This document shows, piece after piece, positions 10,172 to 21,827 of a stretch of 64,000 nt of DNA (position 1 is its first letter; every line of letters begins with the position of its first letter). The notes below the pieces were generated by a model that was not told the origin of the DNA, did no database searches, and worked only from the letters and a program-made list of their open reading frames with translations. A program made the translations under genes and the position numbers. This DNA is from Chenggangzhangella methanolivorans. Its GTDB lineage: Bacteria; Pseudomonadota; Alphaproteobacteria; Rhizobiales; Methylopilaceae. Location: contig NZ_CP081869.1 in NCBI RefSeq assembly GCF_019797865.1, positions 4,850,501 through 4,914,500 of the forward strand, read 5' to 3'.

Positions 10172-10551
10172 CGCCGGCGCGAGGTCGCGCGGGGACGCAG
10201 CTCGTCGAGGACGTCGGCGTTCCGGCGGCCCCAGTCGTAGAGCAGTTCGAGCGGCTCGACGAAGCGGACGCCGAGCGGCGTCAGCCGGTATTCGACGCAG
10301 GCCGGCACGGCCGCGGCGTCCTCGTGGCGCAAGACCAGGCCGCTCTCCTCCATCTCGCGCAGCGTCTGGAACAGCATCTTCTTGGAGACGCCCGGAAGGC
10401 TGCGCAGCAGCGCGCCGCTGCGCGCGCTCCCGCCCCAGCGCAGGTGCAGGACGTGCAGCACCATGGTGGTCCATTTCGAGCCGAAGAGCTCCAGCACGCG
10501 GCGCGGCGCGCAGTCTTCGGCCCAGTCCTCGTCGGCGACAGCTGCTGGCAT
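10168..10551 (-). CDS. HxlR-family transcriptional regulator
   Basis: Winged-helix regulator of about 127 residues. Family signs are the early Cys (CAPRRVLELFGSKWTTMVLHVL), then GVSKKMLFQTLREMEESGLV, and VEYRLTPLG. Members often sense redox or electrophile stress and control the adjacent reductase. It is divergent from the SDR gene with 93 bp between starts, so that gene is the likely target. The ATG at 10551 was chosen because it leaves the usual short leader before the helices. Confidence 0.85.
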   Translation of the reverse strand: MPAAVADEDWAEDCAPRRVLELFGSKWTTMVLHVLHLRWGGSARSGALLRSLPGVSKKMLFQTLREMEESGLVLRHEDAAAVPACVEYRLTPLGVRFVEPLELLYDWGRRNADVLDELRPRATSRRR

Positions 10552-10644
10552 GCGCAGGCTCCGGAAATCGGGTTGGTCACCAATTGGGGCCCTCTGGCGG
10601 GGGTCTTCAAGGGCGCCTAGCTCGGCGCTTGAAGGAGACCCACC

Positions 10645-11706
10645 ATGCAGAACAAAGCTCTCATCGTCGGCGCGAGCGGCATCATCGGATCGGCGCTCGC
10701 CCGGAGACTTCTGGACGACGGCTGGAGCGTCGCCGGGCTGGCGCGGCGGCCGGTCGAGGCCGCGGGCGTGACGCCGGTCGCGGCCGACCTGCTCGACGCA
10801 GAGGCCACCGCAAAGGCGCTGAAGGGGCTCGCCCCCACCCATGCGTTCATCGCCACCTGGTCCCGGCAGAAGACCGAGGCCGAAAACATCCGCGTCAACG
10901 CCGCGATGGTGCGCAACCTGCTCGACGGGCTGCGGCTCGAAGGCTCCGTGCGCCATGTCGCGCTCGTCACCGGCCTGAAGCACTATCTCGGGCCGTTCGA
11001 GGCCTTCGGCACGGGCAAGGTCCACGACACCCCGTTCCGCGAGGAGCAGGGCCGGCTCGAGGTCGACAACTTCTATTACGCGCAGGAGGACGAGCTGTTC
11101 GCCGCCGCCAGGCGCGACGGCTTCTCGTGGAGCGTTCACCGGCCCCATACGGTCATCGGCAAGGCGGTCGGCAACGCCATGAACATGGGAACGACGCTCG
11201 CGGTTTACGCCACGATCTGCAAGGAGACCGGGCGCCCGTTCCGCTTTCCGGGATCGCCGATGCAATGGAACGGGTTGAGCGACCTCACCGACGCCAAGCT
11301 GCTGGCGCGTCATCTCGCCTGGGCCGCGACGACGCCCGCGGCCGCCGACGAGGCGTTCAACGTCGTGAACGGCGACATCATCCGCTGGAGGTGGATGTGG
11401 GGCCGCGTCGCCGAATGGTTCGGGCTGGAGCCCGCGCCGTTCGACGGCGAGATCGCGCCGCTCGAGCGCCAGATGGCCGACGACGCCGAAGTCTGGAGGC
11501 TCATCGCCGAGCGCGAGGGGCTGGTCGAGAGCGACCTCGGGCGGCTCGCTTCGCCCTGGCACACCGACGCCGATCTCGGCCGCCCCGTCGAGGTCGTGAC
11601 CGACATGGGCAAGAGCCGGCGGCTCGGCTTCCTCGACCACCAACCCACGGACGACGCGTTCTTCGCCCTCTTCGAGGAGTTGCGGCGCGACCGGCTGATC
11701 CCGTAG
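10645..11706 (+). CDS. SDR oxidoreductase, PRISE type (progesterone 5-beta-reductase/iridoid synthase-like)
   Basis: NAD(P)-dependent reductase, 353 residues. The N-terminal Rossmann motif is GASGIIGSALARRL. In place of the classical YxxxK it has VTGLKHYLGPFE near residue 110 and NFYYAQEDEL near 140, which match the Lys and Tyr motifs of the PRISE subfamily. These enzymes reduce activated C=C bonds of enones. A good RBS (GGAG) lies 8 bp before the ATG. The facing HxlR gene suggests induction by a reactive substrate. The subfamily is fairly sure; the substrate is unknown. Confidence 0.85.
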   Translation: MQNKALIVGASGIIGSALARRLLDDGWSVAGLARRPVEAAGVTPVAADLLDAEATAKALKGLAPTHAFIATWSRQKTEAENIRVNAAMVRNLLDGLRLEGSVRHVALVTGLKHYLGPFEAFGTGKVHDTPFREEQGRLEVDNFYYAQEDELFAAARRDGFSWSVHRPHTVIGKAVGNAMNMGTTLAVYATICKETGRPFRFPGSPMQWNGLSDLTDAKLLARHLAWAATTPAAADEAFNVVNGDIIRWRWMWGRVAEWFGLEPAPFDGEIAPLERQMADDAEVWRLIAEREGLVESDLGRLASPWHTDADLGRPVEVVTDMGKSRRLGFLDHQPTDDAFFALFEELRRDRLIP

Positions 11707-11849
11707 CCGCAGCCTCGAGCGGATCGCGAAGGGCGACGCGGGCGCAGTCGGCGTTTTTTTGGGCTCGCGTCGTCGGAGCGTCATGGTATAGACCGGCCCG
11801 CGCTTCGCGCCGGGAAACCGGCGGCGGCGGGGCGTTTCGCGCGTGGGCC

Positions 11850-11934
11850 GCGGGCGTGGTGGAACTGGTAGACACGCGGGATTTAGGTTCCCGTGGCGAA
11901 AGCCGTGGGGGTTCAAGTCCCTCCGCCCGCACCA
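11850..11934 (+). tRNA. tRNA-Leu(TAG)
   Basis: Acceptor arms GCGGGCG and CGCCCGC pair fully, with A then an encoded CCA. The anticodon stem CGGGA/TCCCG holds loop TTTAGGT, anticodon TAG. The long variable arm and the GTTCAAGTC T loop fit class II tRNA-Leu. Confidence 0.97.
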
Positions 11935-12039
11935 GACGAAGCCGGCGCCCGTCGTCGCCTTTTCGATTTTCCGCGGACGCGGACGGCCCCCGGGCCGGAT
12001 GCGTCCCACAACCGTTCAAGACTAAAAGAGACCGCTCCG

Positions 12040-13504
12040 ATGCAGGTGACCAGACCCTCGACGAAGGCCTGAAGCGCGAATTCAAGATCGTCGTGCCGGC
12101 CTCCGATCTCGACGCCCGCCTCAACGAGCGTCTCGACACGCTGAAGGACCGGGTCAACATCAACGGCTTCCGCAAGGGCAAGGTGCCGCTCGCGCATCTG
12201 AAGAAGCTCTACGGCAAGTCGGTCATGGCCGAGGTGCTGGACCAGGTGGTGGCCGAGGCCAACCGCAAGATCGTCGACGACAACGGCCTCAAGCTCGCCA
12301 TGCAGCCCAAGGTCAAGGTCACGGCCGAAGACGAGCCGGACGAGCAGAAGGCGGTTCTGGGCGTCATCGAGGGCAAGCATGACCTCGGCCTGACCGTCGC
12401 GCTCGAGGTGCTGCCCAAGGTCGATCTCAAGGACGTCTCCGAGCTCGAGGTCGAGCGTCTCACGGCTGAGGTCGCCGAGGCCGACGTCGACGAGGCGGTC
12501 GAGCGCGCCAAGCAGAATCGCGCCTTCGCGGCCAAGGACGGGCCGCCGCGCTCGGCGACCGCGTGACGATCGACTTCGTGGGCAAGATCGACGGCGAGGC
12601 CTTCGAGGCGGCTCGGCGACCGACGCTCCGCTCGAGCTCGGCTCAAACAGCTTCATCCCCGGCTTCGAGGAGCAGCTCGTCGGCGCGGCCAGCGGCGAAG
12701 AGAAGCAGGTCTCGGTGACGTTCCCGGCCGAGTACCAGGCCGCCCCATCTCGCCGGCAAGGACGCGACCTTCGACGTGACCGTGAAGGGCGTCGAGGCCC
12801 CGGGCGAGCTCGCCATCGACGACGAGTTCGCCAAGAGCCTCGGCATGGAGAGCCTCGAGAAGCTCAAGGAAGCGATCCGCGAGCAGATCGCCGCCGACTA
12901 CGCCCGCATCTCGCGCCAGAAGGTGAAGCGCCAGCTTCTCGACGGCTCGACGCCCAGTACGCCTTCGACCTGCCCCCGAGCCTCGTCGAGCAGGAGTTCG
13001 ACAACGTGTGGGCCAGGTGGTGGCCGACCTCGCCCGCCAGGCAAGACGCTCGCCGACGAAGGCGAGGACGAGGAGGAGGCCAAGGCCGAATACCGCAAGA
13101 TCGCCGAGCGCCGCGTGCGCCTCGGCCTCGTGCTTGCGGAAATCGGGGACAAGCACGAAGTGAAGGTCGCCGACGACGAGGTCACCCGCGCGCTCGTCGA
13201 GCGGGCGCGGCAGTATCCGGGCCAGGAGCAGCAGGTCTGGGACTTCTACCGCAACAACCCCGACGCGCTCGCGGAGCTCCGCGCGCCGATCTTCGAGGAC
13301 AAGGTGGTGGACGCCATCCTCGCCAAGGCGAAGGTGAACGAGCGCAGCGTCTCCAAGGAGGAGCTGCTGTCGGACCCCGAGGCCGACGAGGAAGCGGCCA
13401 AGGACGCGGCGAAGGCCAAGTCCAAGGCGAAGCCCAAGGCCAAGAAGGCCAAGAAGGCCGACGCCGAGCCGGCGGCCGACGAGGCGGGCTCCGCCGAGGC
13501 TTGA
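12040..13504 (+). CDS. tig: Trigger factor, at least six frameshifts
   Basis: Ribosome-bound chaperone and prolyl isomerase. In pieces across frames one can read the N-terminal ribosome-binding domain (NGFRKGKVPLAHLKKLYG), the FKBP-type PPIase domain (VTIDFVGKIDG, then LGSNSFIPGFEEQLVGA) and the C-terminal helical domain, ending in a Lys/Ala-rich tail. The first break is already at codon 5 (ACCGAGACC is written ACCAGACC, near 12052); others lie near 12545, 12605, 12745, 12945 and 13020-13040. Every piece keeps strong similarity, so the breaks look like sequence errors. It is followed 93 bp later by clpP. Confidence 0.9.
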
Positions 13505-13597
13505 CGGACGGGGCTATAAGACGGCCTCGTTTGCCGGAACGAGTCGGGCGGCGGCATTCCTCGCCGCCCGCGGACTTCTCAAGGATGAGGACGTGAA

Positions 13598-14239
13598 ATG
13601 CGCGACTACCAGGACCTGACCACGAACTTCCTCATCCCGATGGTCATCGAGCAGACCAATCGCGGCGAGCGTTCGTTCGACATCTATTCGCGCCTCCTCA
13701 AGGAGCGCATCATCTTCCTTTCGGGCCCCTTCAACGACGACATGGCGGCGGTGATCTGCGCCCAGCTGCTGTTCCTCGAAGCCGAGAACCCGAAGAAGGA
13801 GATCGCGATCTACATCAACTCGCCGGGCGGCGTGGTGACGTCAGGCTTCGCGATCTACGACACGATGCAGTACATCCGCCCGCCGGTGGCGACGCTGTGC
13901 ATGGGGCAGGCGGCCTCGATGGGCTCCTTCATCCTGATGGCCGGCGAAAAGGGCATGCGCGCCTCGCTGCCGAACGCGCGAATCCTCGTGCACCAGCCCT
14001 CGGGCGGCTTCCAGGGCCAGGCCTCGGACATCGAGCGCCACGCCGAGGACATCGTGAAGATCAAGCGCCGGCTGAACGAGCTCTACGTGAAGCACTGCGG
14101 CCGGACCTATGAGGAGATCGAGCGCACGCTCGATCGCGACACCATGATGTCGGCCGAGCAGGCCAAGGACTTCGGCCTCATCGACGAGGTGTTCGAGCGC
14201 CGCCCGGTCGACGGCGACAGCGAGCCGAAGACGGCGTGA
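13598..14239 (+). CDS. clpP: ATP-dependent Clp protease proteolytic subunit
   Basis: Serine protease subunit that forms double heptameric rings and degrades substrates unfolded by ClpX or ClpA. It has 213 residues with the catalytic triad in place: Ser107 in GQAASMGS, His132 in VHQPSGG and Asp181 in DRDTMMS. The N-terminus fits the alphaproteobacterial form. The frame is intact. It lies between tig and clpX, the usual arrangement. Confidence 0.96.
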   Translation: MRDYQDLTTNFLIPMVIEQTNRGERSFDIYSRLLKERIIFLSGPFNDDMAAVICAQLLFLEAENPKKEIAIYINSPGGVVTSGFAIYDTMQYIRPPVATLCMGQAASMGSFILMAGEKGMRASLPNARILVHQPSGGFQGQASDIERHAEDIVKIKRRLNELYVKHCGRTYEEIERTLDRDTMMSAEQAKDFGLIDEVFERRPVDGDSEPKTA

Positions 14240-14469
14240 CGCTCGGGCGTCGGCCGCGTGACGAAAACGCGTCGTCAACGACGTTCTTTCGAGCGCGGCC
14301 TTCCGCCTGTTGCTGCGCGCGCGCAATCGCCTATCATCGACGGCGGCGTTGCGTCGCGCCTGGCGGATGCCCAGCTTTAGGCGCCGGCCGTTAAGGTGCG
14401 GCGGCATATGACGTGATGATGAAGCCCCTCCGCCGTTGGAGGGCGGCTTCGACCCGAAAGGGGTGACGA

Positions 14470-15735
14470 ATGAGCAAGGTCGGCGGCGGCGACGCCAAGA
14501 ACACCCTCTACTGCTCCTTCTGCGGCAAGAGCCAGCACGAGGTGCGCAAGCTCATCGCCGGGCCCACCGTCTTCATCTGCGACGAGTGCGTCGAGCTGTG
14601 CATGGACATCATCCGCGAGGAGAACAAATCCTCGCTGGTGAAGTCGCGTGACGGGATCCCGACCCCGAAGGAGATTCGGAAGGTTCTGGACGACTACGTG
14701 ATCGGCCAGGACCACGCCAAGAAGGTCCTCTCGGTCGCGGTCCACAACCACTACAAGCGGCTCAACCACGCGACGAAGCACAACGACGTCGAGCTCGCGA
14801 AGTCCAACATCCTGCTGATCGGCCCGACCGGCTGCGGCAAGACGCTGCTCGCGCAGACGCTCGCCCGCATCCTCGACGTGCCGTTCACGATGGCGGACGC
14901 GACGACCCTCACCGAAGCCGGCTATGTCGGCGAGGACGTCGAGAACATCATCCTCAAGCTGCTGCAGTCGGCCGACTACAACGTCGAGCGGGCCCAGCGC
15001 GGCATCGTTTACATTGACGAGATCGACAAGATCAGCCGCAAGTCCGACAACCCGTCGATTACGCGCGACGTGTCGGGCGAGGGCGTGCAGCAGGCGCTCC
15101 TGAAGATCATGGAAGGCACCGTCGCCTCCGTGCCTCCGCAGGGCGGCCGCAAGCACCCGCAGCAGGAGTTCCTGCAGGTCGACACGACCAACATCCTGTT
15201 CATCTGCGGCGGCGCCTTCGCGGGGCTCGACAAGATCATCTCGGCCAAGGGGCAGGGCGCCTCGATCGGCTTCGGGGCCAAGGTGAAGTCGCCCGACGAG
15301 CGCAAGACCGGCGAGCTGTTCCGTCAGGTCGAGCCCGAGGATCTGCTGCGCTTTGGCCTGATCCCGGAGTTCGTCGGCCGTCTGCCGGTGCTCGCCACGC
15401 TCGAGGATCTCGACGAGGCGGCGCTCAAGACGATCCTGACCGAGCCCAAGAACGCGCTGGTGAAGCAGTATCAGCGGCTGTTCGAGATGGAGAACGTCGA
15501 TCTCGCCTTCAACGAGGACGCGCTGAACGCCATCGCCAAGAAGGCGATCGAGCGCAAGACCGGCGCGCGCGGCCTGCGCTCGATCATGGAGCAGATCCTG
15601 CTCGACACCATGTTCGACCTGCCCGGCCTCGAGGGCGTCGAGCAGGTGGTGATCTCGGGCGACGTCGCCGACGGCAAGGGCCGCCCGCTCTACATCTACG
15701 CCGACCGCCAGAACGAGGCCGGCGCAAGCGCCTGA
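14470..15735 (+). CDS. clpX: ATP-dependent Clp protease unfoldase ClpX
   Basis: AAA+ unfoldase partner of ClpP, 421 residues. The zinc-binding domain uses C15, C18, C37 and C40. Walker A is GPTGCGKT near residue 117, Walker B is IVYIDEIDK, then GGAFAGLDKII, the ClpP-binding loop region following it, and the sensor-2 block TGARGLRS. The ATG has AAAGGGG 5-8 nt upstream. A 230-bp gap separates it from clpP, so it may have its own promoter. A strong terminator follows. Confidence 0.96.
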   Translation: MSKVGGGDAKNTLYCSFCGKSQHEVRKLIAGPTVFICDECVELCMDIIREENKSSLVKSRDGIPTPKEIRKVLDDYVIGQDHAKKVLSVAVHNHYKRLNHATKHNDVELAKSNILLIGPTGCGKTLLAQTLARILDVPFTMADATTLTEAGYVGEDVENIILKLLQSADYNVERAQRGIVYIDEIDKISRKSDNPSITRDVSGEGVQQALLKIMEGTVASVPPQGGRKHPQQEFLQVDTTNILFICGGAFAGLDKIISAKGQGASIGFGAKVKSPDERKTGELFRQVEPEDLLRFGLIPEFVGRLPVLATLEDLDEAALKTILTEPKNALVKQYQRLFEMENVDLAFNEDALNAIAKKAIERKTGARGLRSIMEQILLDTMFDLPGLEGVEQVVISGDVADGKGRPLYIYADRQNEAGASA

Positions 15736-15762
15736 CGCCTCTCGACGGCGAGCGAATCGGGA

Positions 15763-15793
15763 AAAGCCCGCGGCCACGGCCGCGGGCTTTTTT
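15763..15793 (+). terminator. Intrinsic terminator of clpX
   Basis: AAGCCCGCGGC pairs with GCCGCGGGCTT around a short loop and is followed by a T run, 28 bp after the clpX stop. Confidence 0.92.
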
Positions 15794-15818
15794 CATGCGG
15801 CCGGCGCGGGGGCTCTGG

Positions 15819-16100
15819 TCACTTGAGCGACAGCGCCGACGTCGGATTGCCCGAGCCGATGACGTTGTTTCCGAAGGAGCGCGCATTGGCGCCCGGGGCG
15901 ACGTCGAGATCGATCGCGCCGAGGCCCGACAGGCGGCTGCCGTCGAGCAGCACGGCGCTGCCGGTCGCGACCTTGACCGCGGATCCGGTGGTGGCGTCCA
16001 CGATGCTTTTCGAGATCGACACCTGATTGGCCGCCCCGTTGAGCCCGGCGACGTTCACGCCGTTGGGCGACTGGATGCTGCTGCTGTTGTTGATGATCAC
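15819..16100 (-). pseudogene. C-terminal remnant of a right-handed beta-helix repeat protein
   Basis: The 93-residue frame has small, polar beta-helix-like repeats (NSSSIQSPNGVNVAG, QVSISKSIVDATTGSAVKV) and ends GNNVIGSGNPTSALSLK, which resembles the end of secreted parallel beta-helix proteins. Upstream in frame a second NGVNVAG copy is readable, then a TGA near 16129 and no signal peptide. It lacks any start of the right sort, so it is probably a leftover 3' end rather than a working gene. A set of further indels could also mislead here. Confidence 0.5.
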
Positions 16101-16522
16101 ACGCGTGCCGGCGGGGCCGGCGACGTTGACGCCGTTCGATCATGCCGTCGCCGCGCGGACGGACGCGCCCGCCTCGTCGACAGCCGCGGCGGCTCAGACA
16201 ACGTCGTATCGAGCATGCGTTTCGTCCGCAGATCTACCTATAAGCTCGGGCGCGTCGCGCGCCGGGGGAACCACAGGCCTTTCGGGCGAAACATTCTGTC
16301 CCATGGCGTGAGGCTGTCGCGTTCTTGACACGTCATGGGGTGGTGGCCACCTAATCGACATCCGGCCGCCCGCCCTCGTCGAGTCTTGGCGGGCCGGCCG
16401 CTCCCTCCGGGCGACGGACTAAGCGAGGCCTGCCAAGGCTCGCGCCACCGCCGCGCCGACCATGAGGCTCTTCCGCGCGCGTCCTCCCACGCACGGGCCG
16501 AGCCGGCGAAAGGATTGCCGAA
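16101..16522. other. Intergenic region before lon, 422 bp
   Basis: Apart from a little more of the beta-helix remnant at its left end, nothing recognisable is coded here. The promoter of lon must lie in it, but I see no convincing sigma-32 or sigma-70 boxes. Confidence 0.5.
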
Positions 16523-18943
<2,421 letters not shown>

Positions 18944-18999
18944 GTCTTCAGGGATTTGGCGTCCCAAACCGGGACGTTTGGCGCCGAAATACCGCATTT

Positions 19000-19030
19000 G
19001 AGGCCCGGAGCCCCGCTCCGGGCCTCTTTT
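19000..19030 (+). terminator. Intrinsic terminator of lon
   Basis: 11-bp perfect arms (19000-19010 with 19016-19026) and TTTT directly after, 57 bp beyond the lon stop. Confidence 0.92.
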
Positions 19031-19178
19031 GCGTCGTCATCCACCGGGAATCCGTTCGAAAAAGAGAGAAAATCGCCGGTTCGTCCTTGCGCTTCCCGCG
19101 ATTCCGTTAAAGGGTGCGCGCCTTATTCCTGCGGCCCCGCGACTCCGGTCGGGTCCCGTGGCTCTTACGGAGGACACT

Positions 19179-19454
19179 ATGAACAAGTCTGATCTGATCG
19201 CCGACGTCGCCGACAAGTCCGGCCTCACCAAGCTCGACGCCGCCAAGGCGGTCGACGCGACCTTCGACGCGATCATCGCGACGCTGAAGAAGGGCGACGA
19301 GGTTCGCCTCGTCGGTTTCGGCACCTTCGCGGTCGTCAAGCGCGCAGCCGGCGTCGGCCGCAACCTGCGCACCGGCGAAACCATCAAGATCCCGGCGTCC
19401 AAGACCCCGAAGTTCAAGGCCGGCCAGGCCCTGAAGGACGCCGTCAACGGCTGA
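19179..19454 (+). CDS. hupB: DNA-binding protein HU (beta type)
   Basis: Small histone-like nucleoid protein, 91 residues, which bends DNA as a dimer. The family core GFGTFAVVKRAAGVGRNL-type beta arm and the tail KFKAGQALKDAVNG are clear. The ATG at 19179 is preceded by an AGGA box 5 nt upstream; in-frame codons further up are not homologous. It follows lon, as in many Hyphomicrobiales. Confidence 0.96.
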   Translation: MNKSDLIADVADKSGLTKLDAAKAVDATFDAIIATLKKGDEVRLVGFGTFAVVKRAAGVGRNLRTGETIKIPASKTPKFKAGQALKDAVNG

Positions 19455-19527
19455 GGACGGGGTCGGGGGCCTGTCGGGCTCCCGGAACGTTCGCACGGAT
19501 GACGGGCCGATAAGGCCCGGTCGTCGA

Positions 19528-19563
19528 AAAAGGGCGGAAGCGATCCCTCGCTTCCGCCCTTTT
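19528..19563 (+). terminator. Intrinsic terminator of hupB
   Basis: 15-bp perfect arms (19528-19542 with 19549-19563) with flanking A and T runs, so it could work in both directions. Confidence 0.94.
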
Positions 19564-19642
19564 GCGTGCGGGGCGGCCCTGCTGCGGCGTCGAGGCCATA
19601 TGGCCTTCCGCCGCGTTTTCTGCGAAGCAGACACGCGCGGCC

Positions 19643-19718
19643 GGGCGGTTAGCTCAGTTGGTAGAGCATCTCGTTTACACCGAGAGGGTCGGCGGTTCGA
19701 GCCCGTCACCGCCCACCA
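19643..19718 (+). tRNA. tRNA-Val(TAC)
   Basis: Acceptor GGGCGGT pairs with ACCGCCC, then A and encoded CCA. The anticodon stem TCTCG/CGAGA holds loop TTTACAC, anticodon TAC. D arm (TAGCTCAGTTGG) and T arm (GGTTCGAGCC) are standard. Confidence 0.97.
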
Positions 19719-19907
19719 CGGCGCTTCCAGGGAGCCTGCGACCGCCGCCGGCGGGCCAGCCCCCGAAATCGCCCCCGAAACGTTTCAGAGCGCCCTGTCG
19801 ACGCTGAGCGGCAGGGAGGCGACCTCTCTGGCCTTCGACCGCGCCGCGCTCCGCCTCTCGCGCGGAGCGATGCGCTTGATCAGGCCCCGATGTTCGACAT
19901 GCGGCTC

Positions 19908-20738
19908 TCAGCACTGGGCCGACACATAGAAGACGAGGCTCGTCAGAGACGCGTTTCCCCCAAAGAGGGTATAGGTCTGAACAGTGATCGTGTTTCCGTT
20001 CGCCGAGGCGGATGCGAGGTATGGGCCTCCTGCAATCGTGGCCTGGACGACGCAGTCCGTGACGTCCCGGTCGACGACGATGTTGTAAAAGCCGGCGGTG
20101 ATCCGCTGCGTCGACACGATCCGGGTCGTCGCCCGATATGCGGTCCCGTTGGAATCCATATAGGCCGCGATCTGGGGGGCGTAGTAGCCGACGACGTCGG
20201 CGATGGCGTGGGCGTATCGCTTGGAATAGATCGCCATCCGTCCGTCGCCCAGGCCGACGATGGGGTTTCCGGTCGCGGTCGCGGTCTGTGGATATGCGAG
20301 CGCGATGACGCCGGGGTTCGGGGTTCCGGCCGCAAAGGCCGTGAAGAAGCCGGCCGAGGACGCGTTCGAGGCTCTCAGCAAAATGGCGACCGACGTCGCC
20401 GAGGCCGGAACGCCGCAACCGCCTGCCTTGCCGCCCTGCGTCTCGAAGCCGGCTGCGCCCGTCACCTGGAAGGTTCGGGTCTGAAGCCCCTGTATGGCGC
20501 CGCCTGCGCCGGCCTCCGCGGTGTTCAGCAGCCGGCAGGGCGCGACGGGGACGAAGACCTGCTCCATCGGCGTCGGGGTCGGCACGCCCACGACTGGAAG
20601 CGGCGGAGCCGCCTCCGCGCTCGGCTCCGGACGGCGGTCTTTTCCGTTGTTGTTGGGCGCAGCCTGGGCCAGCGCTCCTGAGACCGCAAGGAGCAACGCC
20701 GCGACGTAAGCCGCAGTGATCTTTAGCCTGCTTCGCAT
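19908..20738 (-). CDS. Secreted protein of unknown function, paralogue A
   Basis: 276-residue exported protein with a signal peptide (MRSRLKITAAYVAALLLA, cleavage near GALAQ). A Pro-rich linker leads into a beta-rich domain: VFVPVAPCRLLNT, GGCGVPASATSVAI, GFFTAFAAGTPNPGVIALAYP and HAIADVVGYYAPQ. This resembles a widespread extracellular domain with the pattern PCRL(V/L)(D/N)T ... VTVDVVGYF; its function is not known to me. Four cysteines (CRLL, GGCG, DCVV, SAQC) could form two disulfides. Its closest relative is the next gene. No operon partner. Confidence 0.75.
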   Translation of the reverse strand: MRSRLKITAAYVAALLLAVSGALAQAAPNNNGKDRRPEPSAEAAPPLPVVGVPTPTPMEQVFVPVAPCRLLNTAEAGAGGAIQGLQTRTFQVTGAAGFETQGGKAGGCGVPASATSVAILLRASNASSAGFFTAFAAGTPNPGVIALAYPQTATATGNPIVGLGDGRMAIYSKRYAHAIADVVGYYAPQIAAYMDSNGTAYRATTRIVSTQRITAGFYNIVVDRDVTDCVVQATIAGGPYLASASANGNTITVQTYTLFGGNASLTSLVFYVSAQC

Positions 20739-20805
20739 TGCGCTTCTTTCTTCAGATCGGCGTTTGAAGCCGAAGCCTAAAGCGCGACGCTGAAGCGCAA
20801 TATCT

Positions 20806-20817
20806 GTGGAAGTACGT
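20806..20817 (-). promoter_or_regulatory. Motif shared upstream of both secreted paralogues (copy A)
   Basis: Plus strand TGGAAGTACGTA, preceded a few bases earlier by GCGCAATAT. The same pair occurs upstream of paralogue B at 21871-21905. Being 70-80 bp before each start, it may be a promoter or activator box; no known factor is assigned. Confidence 0.4.
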
Positions 20818-20994
20818 AGATCGGGATCGGGCCGGATTTGGCGGCGGACCGAGCGCCGCCCCGGCGAGCGTGCGTGCCGGAGAGAAACCGTCGGGCGCGA
20901 GGCGAGGCCGGATGACGGCGCGGCGGCGACGCCCAGGACGTCGCCGCCGTACAATCGCTGATGACGTCACAGACGTCTGCGGCTCAAATGGCGC

Positions 20995-21827
20995 TCAGCA
21001 CTTCGCTGAGACGTTGTGATAAAGATCGATAGGACTCGCTGTGCCGTTGCTTATCGACCAAGTCTGAACATAAATACTGTTGCCGGACGGGTAGGCGCTG
21101 GCATAGTAATATCCGCCATCGATATTCACGTGAACCGAACAGAGTTGCAGGTTTCGGTCTGTTTCGATCTGATAGGAGCCCGTTCCGAGCTTGACGGCGC
21201 GAGGATGCGCGTCGTGGCGGCGTAAGCGGTGCCGTCGTAGTTCATGTAGACTTGGATCTGAGGCGCATAGTAGCCGACGACGTCAGCGATGGCGTGGGCA
21301 TACCGCTTCGAATAGATCGACATCATCCCGCCGTTCCCGAGGGCGACAATGGGATTGCCGGTCACGGTCGTGTTCTGCGGATAGGCGAGGGCGATCACGC
21401 CGGGGTTCGGAGTTCCGGCCGCGAACGCGGTGAAGAAACCGGACGACGACCCGTTCGAGGCCCTCAGCACGATGGCGACCGACGTCGCGGAGGCCGGCAC
21501 CCCGCAGCCTGCGCTGTTCCCGCCCTGCGCCCCGAAGCCGCTCGAACCCGTCACTTGGAAGGTGCGGGTCTGAAGCCCCTGGATGGCGCCGCCGGCGCCG
21601 GCCTCTGCAGTGTTGAGCAGACGGCATGGCGTGACGGGCACGAACACCTGCTCCATCGGGGCCGGCATCGGCGCGCCGGTGACGGGCAAAGGCGGCGCCG
21701 CTTTCGCGCTCTGAGGGGCAAGGCCGCCCCGCCCGACATTGTTCGGCGCGGACTGGGCGAACGCGCCGTCGACCGCGAAGAGCAGGGTGAGGACGCAAGC
21801 GGCGCTGATTTTCATTTTATTGCGCAT
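20995..21827 (-). CDS. Secreted protein of unknown function, paralogue B, one frameshift
   Basis: Close paralogue of the preceding gene: signal peptide (MKISAACVLTLLFAVDGAFAQ region), then the same blocks PCRLLNTAEAGAGGAIQGLQ, GCGVPASATSVAIVLRASN and HAIADVVGYYAPQ. The frame breaks near 21200 after TTRILA; one base restores a tail that matches paralogue A (YQIETDRNLQLCSVHV ... GNSIYVQTWSIS ... VSAKC, stop at 20995), restoring the last two cysteines. ATG 21827 was chosen because MRNKMKIS aligns with MRSRLKIT of A. A tandem duplication with divergence is inferred. Confidence 0.75.

Noticed and set aside
12040..13504. tig as a decayed pseudogene
   Set aside because: Six or more breaks occur with every segment still conserved, and similar breaks hit essential genes nearby, so sequence error is the simpler reading.
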